Positions 45,418 through 52,609 of a stretch of 64,000 bases of DNA are shown piece by piece. The notes under the pieces are model-generated. The model worked only from the letters and a program-made list of their open reading frames with translations. It ran no database searches and had not been told where the DNA came from. Position 1 is the first letter of the stretch; the number at the start of each line of letters is the position of its first letter. The stretch is taken from positions 682,001-746,000 of the forward strand of contig JAKVAR010000006.1 of assembly GCA_022447585.1 (NCBI GenBank), in the 5' to 3' direction. A program made the translations under genes and the position numbers. Source of the DNA: Crocinitomicaceae bacterium (lineage in GTDB: Bacteria > Bacteroidota > Bacteroidia > Flavobacteriales_D > Crocinitomicaceae).

Positions 45418-47991
45418 TTATATTTTAACAAACGAAAGTACATGATTGTTGAACTTAATAATATATGTCCCCGAATTTAAATCTAAAACATTAATATTTT
45501 CACCAGTTTGTAGCTCATCTATTTTAATAATTACTCGGCCAGAATTGTCAATAATTTCTACATTCTTGAATTTAGCTACTTCATCATTTAGCGAATAAAT
45601 TGTTAGTATATCTGTAGATGGATTTGGAGCACAACCAAATTGAGAGTCGTTATTTTGGTGTAAAATCATTTGATCACCTCGATTACCTTGCAAAGGCGGA
45701 GCCATACTTTTTTCATGAATTATACCACTAAAATCCCATTCATAGCAATCTTCCGCTATAAAGAATGTTGCATTTTCGATATGAGCCTCAGTACTCACAA
45801 TGTTTTCATTTTGATTTGTAATGGGTGGAGAAGGTACTCCTTTCGACAAGCAATTCTTCGTAATTAATCTATAATTAAAAGCATTGGTTCCAGTAGGACT
45901 TGCGGCACATGGTTGATTAAGATCATTGTTCATATGACCATTCCAATAAATTCCATAATTGTCGAACGACCAATCATCTCCACCTTCTAATGTTAAATCT
46001 AAATCATGCAATTGTATTCCCCATGAATCCCAAATTGTAAACTTTAATTCTGTTGCACCATAAAATGGTGGGTTGTAAACTGATGGTGGATTGTAATTTA
46101 TACCGTCATAAATGAAAGCAACAGAGTTTCCTGTAAATGGACTTGGAGCTTGAACACCATTAACAACCCATATATTTCCATCGTAATAATAGCCAGGAAG
46201 GCCATAAATGGAAGCAGGGTTTCCTGAGGCATCAACAGGGAAATCATGATACGTCGTTTGATTCCGAATATCTTCGTAGAATTTTTTTGTTCCCCAAACT
46301 TCTCCACTGAAAGAGTTAGAGCCGCCGATAGCATCCTGAACATAACAAGTGTAGGGTACTTCTATACCATCAAAATTCGAAATAATCGTGTGTATATCAT
46401 ACTCGTTACTTGTTGTTGTGATTGTTTGCCCATCTATTGACCATGTGTATGAGTATGGTCCCGTACTGCCATTTACAGTTGCAATTAGCTTCTCACTGTC
46501 ACAGTTAAACTCTTCTTTAACGCTTAAGTCAAGTGGTGTCTGTGGACAATCTGCAGAACAATAGTTTGGTAATATTTCTATTGTTGTATTGCCGGTAATT
46601 GTAACGCATCCGGTTCCAAATACACAAGAAGGTAAGATTACTTCAATTCCCGCCTTTAGGTATACATCTCCTTCGATGTCAACAGGACCTTCTATTAAAC
46701 TTGTTGGCGCGCCTATTGGCATATGATCCCCAACCCAGATGCGTTCTTCAGCAGTTGCGAAAGAGGGCATAGGTAAGCCTTGTGGGCTTCTATTTGTATA
46801 ATATAAATTCTCTGGACAGTAATCACCCCCTAGTTTTTTTATTGTATAATGTCCTTTATCACCAACTCCATTGGTTTCACCAATACAATCACTAGCTTCA
46901 CCAGTATTTGCATCAAAAATAACATCAATTATTACTTCTGAACATATTACTTCCGGTGGAAACTGTACACAAAGAGTTACATATACCGAGCCTGTACCAA
47001 TTCCTGTAGTAGTATAAGTAACATACGGAGGTGCTGCTAAACTAAAATCAATTATTGGTTCATTGCTTGTCAATTGTACCGTTTCACAATAACTACCTCC
47101 GTCACCAGGAATAACCATTTGTGCATCTCCTGAGCTAGGAAAACTACCAAAGCTTACGTTTCCTGGTGGTCCGCATGTTTGAACATAAATCATTCCATCA
47201 ATTATTATTTCACCAATAAGTTGACCTGTGCGGTATTCTTGAACTCTAACGGCAAAGTAACTTGTTCCAATTAGATCTGGAACGATTGAAACTTTACCGT
47301 TAACTGGATTAATTTGCATAGGGTTTTGGGATGGGAAAGGCGTTGTAGATGACATCCCTGGTTCGAATTCAACGTCACCGTAAGAACAGTCCGAGCCACC
47401 AAGAGCATTTTTGGGAGGAATAATGTCATAAACAAGTACATCGCCGTTCGTTTGTGTAACAGAATATAAAGCCGATGCAGTATATCCAGAGCAACCAACA
47501 ATAATATTCTCACCAACGACATTAGGAGAATCATTAACGACATTATTATTGATTTTACAATGATTATAGTAACTCCCTTCGTTTGCAACATAATCAACAT
47601 CATTTCGTGCGCTAATATTAACAGATAGAATCCATGAATCACAAGGCAGCCATAGCGTAACTGTTTTTCTGTATTCAATCAATCTGAACCCAGGTTTTCC
47701 TGCGTCAAAAATATCACATGTATTTCCACAACCGTAATCTACATGATTCCCTTCAATTTTAGTCATTGTACCTAAGTCAATACAAGAGGTAACATCACAA
47801 TCATTTTTTAAATAGAGATTTGGATCATCGGCTGTAATGCCTTCACAATCTCTCAGAAAATAAAAGCGGATTTCATAATCATTTCCTGAAATATGAGAGT
47901 ATTCAAAATATCCTCCAGCTAAATGATCAGCTCTCACATGAATTCCTATTAAAAAGATGCTGAAGCAAGTAAGAATTAATATCTTAAGCAT
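45418..47991 (-). CDS. Large T9SS-secreted Cys-rich surface protein
   Basis: The 857-residue protein has a signal peptide (about 1-21, LIGIHVRA) followed by DHLAGGYFEYSHISGNDYEIRFYFLRDC, the start typical of gliding-motility-associated surface proteins of Bacteroidota. Many cysteines suggest disulfides. Later parts have Ig-like segments, and the last 80 residues form a sorting domain (CAPNPSTDILTIYSLND ... LNSGTYIIKFNNHVLSFVKI). It follows the tail-fibre-like gene by 25 bases, so the two are probably one operon. The function is unknown; adhesion is plausible. Confidence 0.85.
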   Translation of the reverse strand: MLKILILTCFSIFLIGIHVRADHLAGGYFEYSHISGNDYEIRFYFLRDCEGITADDPNLYLKNDCDVTSCIDLGTMTKIEGNHVDYGCGNTCDIFDAGKPGFRLIEYRKTVTLWLPCDSWILSVNISARNDVDYVANEGSYYNHCKINNNVVNDSPNVVGENIIVGCSGYTASALYSVTQTNGDVLVYDIIPPKNALGGSDCSYGDVEFEPGMSSTTPFPSQNPMQINPVNGKVSIVPDLIGTSYFAVRVQEYRTGQLIGEIIIDGMIYVQTCGPPGNVSFGSFPSSGDAQMVIPGDGGSYCETVQLTSNEPIIDFSLAAPPYVTYTTTGIGTGSVYVTLCVQFPPEVICSEVIIDVIFDANTGEASDCIGETNGVGDKGHYTIKKLGGDYCPENLYYTNRSPQGLPMPSFATAEERIWVGDHMPIGAPTSLIEGPVDIEGDVYLKAGIEVILPSCVFGTGCVTITGNTTIEILPNYCSADCPQTPLDLSVKEEFNCDSEKLIATVNGSTGPYSYTWSIDGQTITTTSNEYDIHTIISNFDGIEVPYTCYVQDAIGGSNSFSGEVWGTKKFYEDIRNQTTYHDFPVDASGNPASIYGLPGYYYDGNIWVVNGVQAPSPFTGNSVAFIYDGINYNPPSVYNPPFYGATELKFTIWDSWGIQLHDLDLTLEGGDDWSFDNYGIYWNGHMNNDLNQPCAASPTGTNAFNYRLITKNCLSKGVPSPPITNQNENIVSTEAHIENATFFIAEDCYEWDFSGIIHEKSMAPPLQGNRGDQMILHQNNDSQFGCAPNPSTDILTIYSLNDEVAKFKNVEIIDNSGRVIIKIDELQTGENINVLDLNSGTYIIKFNNHVLSFVKI

Positions 47992-48016
47992 AATATTATT
48001 TTTAAATGAATAATTA

Positions 48017-48694
48017 TTATTGTTTCATTAATTCTATCTCTTGTCGAATCAATTCATTCTCTTCCTTTAACTGAATGACGTAAAGCGTAAGCTCTTCGAT
48101 TTTCTCTAACAACTTAAGTTGCATTTCATCAATGTTTAATCCTTTTTCTTTTATTTCCTTCTCTGAAGGAATATTAGGAAGGTGAGAGTTTGCTTTTACA
48201 TATTCTTTGACTTTATCTAGTGGCATTAATTTATAATTAGACTTAAAAACATAATCAGGAACTGGAATATCATCTCGTAATCGTACTCTTACGGATGTAC
48301 AATATAAGCCTCCGTTTTTTTCAACCAAAAATGCCGTTTTATCTTGACCGTTTTCTAATACTGTGAATCTCATCCAGGGTCTTGCATTGGCTATTGATGC
48401 ATAACCATCAAAATATGCTGGTAATGAAGGTGATGATATTGATCCGACTTTTACACCACTAGAGAAGTACCCGTAACCTCTTACATCCAAAGTGTATTCT
48501 GGGTTTAATGTACCAATACCTACTTTCATTTCTGGGCAGCGAGTAAATAGTTTATTCAGACCACTCATCCAATAAGGATTGGTTAAGTATGCTTCTGAAC
48601 ATTCTTTGACTTGTAACGTTTCATGAGCATTCTCCAGTTGCGAGAAGGAAAATGATGAAACTAAAAGTCCTAAAATAAAGATTGAATTTTTCAT
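48017..48694 (-). CDS. Secreted protein with tail-fibre/endosialidase-chaperone-like C-terminus
   Basis: The start is the ATG at 48694 (225 residues); the frame opens 16 codons upstream but only this ATG is followed by the signal peptide (MKNSIFILGLLVSSFSFSQ). The middle reads VGIGTLNPEYTLDVRGYGYF, and the C-terminal region SNYKLMPLDKVKEYVKANSHLPNIPSEKEI ends in a coiled coil (KLLEKIEELTLYVIQLKEENELIRQEIELMKQ). This is the Bacteroidota secreted tail-fibre-like type. It heads an operon with the large surface protein. Confidence 0.82.
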   Translation of the reverse strand: MKNSIFILGLLVSSFSFSQLENAHETLQVKECSEAYLTNPYWMSGLNKLFTRCPEMKVGIGTLNPEYTLDVRGYGYFSSGVKVGSISSPSLPAYFDGYASIANARPWMRFTVLENGQDKTAFLVEKNGGLYCTSVRVRLRDDIPVPDYVFKSNYKLMPLDKVKEYVKANSHLPNIPSEKEIKEKGLNIDEMQLKLLEKIEELTLYVIQLKEENELIRQEIELMKQ

Positions 48695-48778
48695 ATGAAT
48701 TGTGTTTAGTTTTTGAAATCCCATATTGAATTTCAATTCCAAGGTTACGTAACTTTAGGCTAATTTCTAAAGTTTTTT

Positions 48779-48798
48779 AGGGGACAAAACAGGGGACA
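48779..48798. promoter_or_regulatory. Tandem AGGGGACA motif
   Basis: AGGGGACAAAAC is followed directly by AGGGGACA. It is about 85 bases upstream of the start at 48694 and matches the motif at 28936-28955 in order and spacing. Confidence 0.35.
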
Positions 48799-48799
48799 G

Positions 48800-48861
48800 G
48801 GCAGGGAAGTGCATTCATCTCAACCCCAAAAGTAGATTTTAATATTACGCTTAACATCACT
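48800..48861 (-). mobile_element. IS1-type remnant, 3' end only
   Basis: This short stretch matches the 3' end of the IS1-like gene at 58141 (both include CTCAACCCCAAAAGTAGATTT and CGCTTAACAT). Compared with the longer copy one A is missing in an A-run, which shifts the frame. The IS6 element starts right behind it, so it probably inserted into or beside the IS1 scrap. Confidence 0.7.
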
Positions 48862-49638
48862 GGTTCTGTCGCATCTATTTTGAAAAAGTTAGATTTGTTT
48901 AAATTCTATCACTATGTTCAAGCATCATTGTTTTCCAAAAGAGGTTATTCTTCAATAGGTTTATTTCAAGTTTCGCTTTAGTTTGAGCTATAGAGATGTT
49001 AAAGAGTTGCTTTCCATCCGTGGTGTTAAAGTTGACCATGCAACAATTCAGCGTTGGGTATACAAATTCACACCTTTGATTGAAAAAGGATTTAGTAAGC
49101 GTAAGAAGCCAGTTGGTAATCGTTGGAGATTGGATGAAACGTACATCAAAGTTAAAGGAGAGTGGCGTTATTTGTATCGAGCAGTAGACAAAGAAGGGAA
49201 CACGATAGACTTCTTGTTGACTAAACGTAGACAACGTATGAGTGCTCAGAGTTTTCTGATTAAGACGATAGAAAACAATGGAAAACCAGAACTGATCAAT
49301 ATTGATAAAAGTGGTTCGAACAAAAGTGCAATTCTAGTTTATAATCGAAGAGCATTGGCTACGAAGTCAAGAATAAAAATCAGGCAATGTAAGTACTTGA
49401 ATAACATTGTTGAACAGGATCACCGCTTTATCAAGAAACGGATAAGTCAAAGTTTGGGTTTTAAGGAATTCGAATCGGCACGAAGGACACTGTCAGGAAT
49501 TGAAATCGTTCATATGCTCAAGAAAAATCAATTGATAGATCAAGATGAAAGTATGTTCAAATCATTTGAATCTTTAGCAGTATAATAATCGACAAGATTG
49601 ATTATTTTAGAATTCAGGAAATTAGATGCGACAGAACC
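48862..49638 (+). mobile_element. IS6-family insertion sequence with dead transposase
   Basis: The element is 777 bp. Its ends GGTTCTGTCGCATCTA (left) and the reverse complement of the same 16 bases (right) are perfect inverted repeats. The size and transposase are of IS6/IS26 type. The 8 bp outside each end (ACATCACT and ATTTTTTT) differ, so no target-site duplication remains; recombination has rearranged the flanks. Confidence 0.88.
48914..49585 (+). pseudogene. IS6-family DDE transposase with in-frame amber codon
   Basis: The frame from ATG 48914 gives the normal start (FKHHCFPKEVILQ), a TAG at codon 15 (48956-48958), then VYFKFRFSLSYRDVKELL and a full DDE transposase: D in RWRLDETYIKV, D in LINIDKSGSN and E in NNIVEQDHRFIK. 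The last part (SLGFKEFESARRTLSGIEIVHML) is typical. A TTG at 48983 could start an N-terminally shortened product, but the usual protein cannot be made without stop suppression. Confidence 0.9.
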
Positions 49639-49780
49639 ATTTTTTTTCTCTAAAGTAAAAATCTCGTGAGAAAAACCATATAACCCAAAGTTAAACCAAA
49701 TTAATGAAATATTAATTACACGTAAATTCATAGCTTCCTCAAAGAAACAATTTTTTTCTTCTCAAGAAGAACCTAGGAGT

Positions 49781-49788
49781 TATCTTTG
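49781..49788 (+). promoter_or_regulatory. -7 element TATCTTTG with very short leader
   Basis: The exact TAnnTTTG match ends five bases before the ATG at 49794, so this lipoprotein mRNA should be leaderless or nearly so. Confidence 0.55.
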
Positions 49789-49793
49789 TAACT

Positions 49794-50489
49794 ATGAAAA
49801 ATCTAAGCAAATTATCGTTTATACCAATTGCATTGATGCTTTTAAATATCTTAGAAGGTTGCAAAAATGATATAAAACAAGAAGAAGTGTTTGTTAAGAA
49901 TGATGATGATTCTTTTTTCTCGAGTCGAATGGATTTACTGGATGAAAGAGTTCTTGAACTGATGTGGTTGCAAAACCATAGTCTGCCAATTAGTTTGGAG
50001 TTCAAGAATAAATATGACGCTTTAAATGAAATGAAAAGTTCTTTAAGGTCAGCTATCAACAAAAATCAAAACCTTGATTTATCGCAATGGGAAACAACAT
50101 TCTTAAATGATTCCAAATTAAAAACTAAATCTTGGAGTAAAGGTGAAGTTAGCATTAACAAAGCAATCCTTTTTATAGATCAATTGATTTTTGATGTTAG
50201 AATGAGTGATTATTGTAATAATCTATATGTATGTGAAGATGTTGGAATGGACTTAGTGAAAACATCTGGAAAGATTTCTTTTATCCTAACTCCTCAAATG
50301 AAGTTTCAAGGATATTATATTGGGAGTAAAGACTCAGTCAATAATGTTAAATATTTGAATAAGCAAAAAATAATTAAAGCAGACTTTATTGATTTAAATA
50401 AATATTCTAAAATGAATAAAATTGAAGGTGGAGTAATGGTGCAAAGATTGAATAATCCTATTTGTATTCCTTTTGAAATTAAGATGTAA
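49794..50489 (+). CDS. Orphan lipoprotein of unknown function
   Basis: The 231-residue protein starts with MKNLSKLSFIPIALMLLNILEGCK, a lipoprotein-like signal (C23 preceded by LEG, a less usual lipobox). An acidic segment and helical middle (about 40-140) come before a beta-rich C-terminus (TSGKISFILTPQMKFQGYYIGSKDSV...). I do not recognise the family. It begins a set of small genes in the insertion-rich region and has its own promoter. Confidence 0.65.
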   Translation: MKNLSKLSFIPIALMLLNILEGCKNDIKQEEVFVKNDDDSFFSSRMDLLDERVLELMWLQNHSLPISLEFKNKYDALNEMKSSLRSAINKNQNLDLSQWETTFLNDSKLKTKSWSKGEVSINKAILFIDQLIFDVRMSDYCNNLYVCEDVGMDLVKTSGKISFILTPQMKFQGYYIGSKDSVNNVKYLNKQKIIKADFIDLNKYSKMNKIEGGVMVQRLNNPICIPFEIKM

Positions 50490-50584
50490 CGGTCTTCAAA
50501 AAATATAGAAAAAGAAGCGGGTAATGCATAGAAAGTGATATCCGATCTCTAAGATTTATCCTTAATGATTAAATAAATTAGTGA

Positions 50585-50833
50585 ATGAAAGTCTTTTTAT
50601 TAATATTTCAAATTTTAGGTGGATTGATATTATTAATTGTTTCCTCTAGACCATCGATTAATAATATCCAAGAAATTTGTGCAGGCGGGTTTAACTCATT
50701 TATTTTAGGTAAGGTATCAGTTAACTTGAGTTTATTTTCTTTAAGTCTGTTTATTTTGATTAATGGTCTTAGAGCTTTATTTCGTTTTATGTGTAAAGGC
50801 AAAGGAAGTCAAGATGTTATCGATGAGTTTTAG
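50585..50833 (+). CDS. Small two-helix membrane protein
   Basis: The 82-residue protein has two hydrophobic helices (about 2-20 and 46-62) around a polar loop with one Cys. It is 95 bases after the orphan lipoprotein. I do not recognise it. Length and helices are like small holin or immunity-type membrane proteins, but nothing here proves that. Confidence 0.5.
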   Translation: MKVFLLIFQILGGLILLIVSSRPSINNIQEICAGGFNSFILGKVSVNLSLFSLSLFILINGLRALFRFMCKGKGSQDVIDEF

Positions 50834-50978
50834 AGGGAGGGATAGTTTACAGAACGTGCTATATACATCAGTTTACCAGTTTAAAATAAATTAGATGTAA
50901 TCGTTTTAAATATTTTTGGAAGATATAATAAGAATTTTTTCCATCTAAAGCCGGAGTTTATTATTGGGTTTGAGTCTA
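50834..50978. other. Short AT-rich gap before the 51-residue frame
   Basis: I see no gene or clear promoter in it. It directly precedes the 51-codon frame at 50979. Confidence 0.4.
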
Positions 50979-51134
50979 ATGCTAAATTATGGTTATTTTC
51001 AAAATGGATCTCAAATAATTCTTGTAGGCTCCAATCAATTAAAGAGTAAAACAGTTAAGCGAATGATTAATGTTGGTGAAAGTAGCCCGAAAATCACAGT
51101 GAATTCCACAGGTGAAGTATATAAAACAAAGTAA
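50979..51134 (+). CDS. Small hypothetical protein, 51 residues
   Basis: The frame from ATG 50979 to TAA 51132-51134 is 51 codons long and ends three bases before the ATG of the next gene. It has no signal peptide and reads MLNYGYFQNGSQIILVGSN... The regular spacing to the downstream gene is the main support. It may be the 3' part of an older beta-strand protein rather than a whole gene. Confidence 0.4.
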   Translation: MLNYGYFQNGSQIILVGSNQLKSKTVKRMINVGESSPKITVNSTGEVYKTK

Positions 51135-51137
51135 AAG

Positions 51138-51533
51138 ATGAGACTGTTTTTTTTAATAGTATATATTTTGGTTTTTTATTCTTTTTATGGAATGTCACAA
51201 GGTGACCAAGTAGAAAAAAAGTATTCAACTATTTTAATGATTAATGGGAATACTCCAATCTCAGAATTTACTTTTTTTCGTAAAATAAGTTTCAACTATC
51301 TGAAAAATGAGTCATTCATCTCAATTCTTGATTACTTTTTTGATAAAAAGGGAGAATACACCGAAATAGAAACAAAAATACTTGAAGTAGAAAATAGTAA
51401 AAAGGAAAAATATTATTTCCATTCTAAGAACTTTCGATTTATAGTTAAGTATAAAAAGAACAAAGTTCTTCTTTCAATTAAAAATTTAAAAAAAATGAAG
51501 TGTAAAAAACGAATTAAACTGAAGTCTAACTGA
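51138..51533 (+). CDS. Small secreted basic hypothetical protein
   Basis: The 131-residue protein has a signal peptide (about 1-20, LVFYSFYGMSQ). The mature part is rich in Lys, Phe and Tyr with a very basic C-terminus (LKKMKCKKRIKLKSN). I do not recognise it. It follows the 51-residue frame by three bases. Its end overlaps the remnant of a transposase on the opposite strand, so the 3' end of this gene may be a junction rather than the original C-terminus. Confidence 0.45.
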   Translation: MRLFFLIVYILVFYSFYGMSQGDQVEKKYSTILMINGNTPISEFTFFRKISFNYLKNESFISILDYFFDKKGEYTEIETKILEVENSKKEKYYFHSKNFRFIVKYKKNKVLLSIKNLKKMKCKKRIKLKSN

Positions 51534-51639
51534 CAGGAAGAAAAACAATCCTTTGCTCCCAACTTTCGTAAACCTAAATATTCAAAATAATAAACAAAAT
51601 GGTGTCTTCGGACTCCTTTTTTGGTTTTAGATAGTTTGG

Positions 51640-51800
51640 AGAACATTACAGTCTTTCCTTCCTTCTTAATCTGTTCTCTAAATGTGAATTTATTTGGTTT
51701 TTCACCTTCAAGAACGTCATAGGGTGTTAATCCAAAATGCTCATAGGGATAGTGCTCATGATTATAATAGTCCATGAACTCATAATTGCTTCAACTATGT
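51640..51800 (-). pseudogene. IS3-type transposase C-terminal scrap
   Basis: The minus strand reads SNYEFMDYYNHEHYPYEHFGLTPYDVLEGEKPNKFTFREQIKK, the C-terminal integrase-core signature (YYN..HYP...GLTPYDV) of IS3-family transposases. A stop lies just upstream and the downstream frame loses any match, so only about 40 codons survive. An open frame of 120 codons (51413-51775) that includes it is not a gene. Confidence 0.7.
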
Positions 51801-51819
51801 AAGAAGGATTACTAGAAAC

Positions 51820-52188
51820 TTATTTTAAAGCAGCTAATTGAAATTCTTGAATTTCGGATAATACTTCTTTTAGAGTAGTAGTGGGCTGAATTACCTTAAC
51901 TTTTTCAGAGTTCAAAAAGTGGTACTTAGATTTTTTTGAGAGGACAATGAAGTTAGATTTAGAGCTTTCGAGCAGGTTTTTGAATGAAGCCTCTGGAATT
52001 TTATCTAAAATCCAATTGGGATTGGCTATCACAACAGTTGAATTAGCAGAATCTTTAATTTCTTTAAACATACGAATTGCTTCAATAGAATAGGTGTTCT
52101 CAAGGTTTGAATTGATAAGTTCACAGATGTTTCTCCCATCAAAACTATTATGATGTAAAACTTGAATGCTAGATTTATGCTTATTCAT
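51820..52188 (-). CDS. Hypothetical protein with receiver-like fold
   Basis: The 122-residue protein alternates strands and helices (LENTYSIEAIRMFKEIKDSANSTVVIANPNWI..., SNFIVLSKKSKYHF, VKVIQPTTTLKEVLSEIQEF) like a response-regulator receiver, but the phospho-acceptor position is not an aspartate (ANPNW). It could be a pseudo-receiver, or a fold resemblance only. It stands alone, between a transposase scrap and the tRNA scar. Confidence 0.45.
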   Translation of the reverse strand: MNKHKSSIQVLHHNSFDGRNICELINSNLENTYSIEAIRMFKEIKDSANSTVVIANPNWILDKIPEASFKNLLESSKSNFIVLSKKSKYHFLNSEKVKVIQPTTTLKEVLSEIQEFQLAALK

Positions 52189-52406
52189 TGTGGATGTGCT
52201 ATAATTTTAAAGAGGAGAAATGAACTTTGTATTGGTCAATAACCTATCAAAAATAGGGGGGCAAAGGTATTAAATTATAGATACTCTAAGAGTAAGTTTA
52301 ATCATTTATGAATACATAAATCCTGTTGCATAAAACGACCTATTGTTTATATGGAGATTAAGCCTACTGAAATAAGAGTTCTAAAAAAAGTATGTTACCC
52401 AAACGC

Positions 52407-52438
52407 AAAAAAGCCTCTCCAAATATGGAAAGGCTTTT
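52407..52438 (-). terminator. Terminator hairpin behind the tRNA-Met fragment
   Basis: AAAGCCT-TCC pairs with GGA-AGGCTTT with one mismatch; the minus strand continues with a T-run. It sits where a tRNA transcript would end. Confidence 0.65.
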
Positions 52439-52446
52439 TCTCTCTA

Positions 52447-52489
52447 GTAGCGGGGACCAGACTCGAACTGATGACCTTCGGGTTATGAG
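52447..52489 (-). tRNA. 3' half of a tRNA-Met gene (partial)
   Basis: The minus strand reads CTCATAA (anticodon loop, anticodon CAT), then the variable arm, a full T arm (stem ATCAG/CTGGT, loop TTCGAGT) and the acceptor strand CCCCGCT. It resembles the 3' half of an initiator-type tRNA-Met. The 5' half does not match: the sequence next to the loop does not pair in the anticodon stem and there is no D arm. The cut lies at the anticodon loop, as in integration sites that use the 3' half of a tRNA. Confidence 0.75.
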
Positions 52490-52523
52490 TCGTAAGGTAA
52501 AACCTGTAATCCAGCTATATGTG

Positions 52524-52591
52524 GGAAGTAAAATTGACAAAATGCTACTTTAGGACGCAAAAGTGAGCAAAATGTTACCCTAATATGTTAC
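52524..52591 (+). repeat. 68-bp IS-end-like repeat, copy B
   Basis: It is identical to copy A (45036-45103) in sequence and orientation. It lies 34 bases from the tRNA fragment and just past the stop of the next minus-strand gene. Confidence 0.75.
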
Positions 52592-52609
52592 CCAGTATGA
52601 CCCAAAACT

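Larger units (their letters stand above)
52189..52609. other. Insertion-scar region with tRNA fragment
   Basis: No protein gene is supported. In order it holds a partial IS-end motif (TATGTTACCCAAAC, 52391-52404), a terminator hairpin, the 3' half of a tRNA-Met gene, and repeat copy B. Confidence 0.6.

Noticed and set aside
47271-47678. A 135-codon frame in the surface-protein gene.
   Set aside because: It is in another frame of the same strand as the 857-residue gene and shows no independent features.
51413-51775. A 120-codon minus-strand frame as a gene.
   Set aside because: Only its first 40 codons match an IS3-type transposase tail; the rest is antisense to the secreted protein at 51138.
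52447-52525. A complete tRNA-Met gene.
   Set aside because: The 5' half does not pair in the anticodon stem and no D arm is visible; only the 3' half is tRNA.
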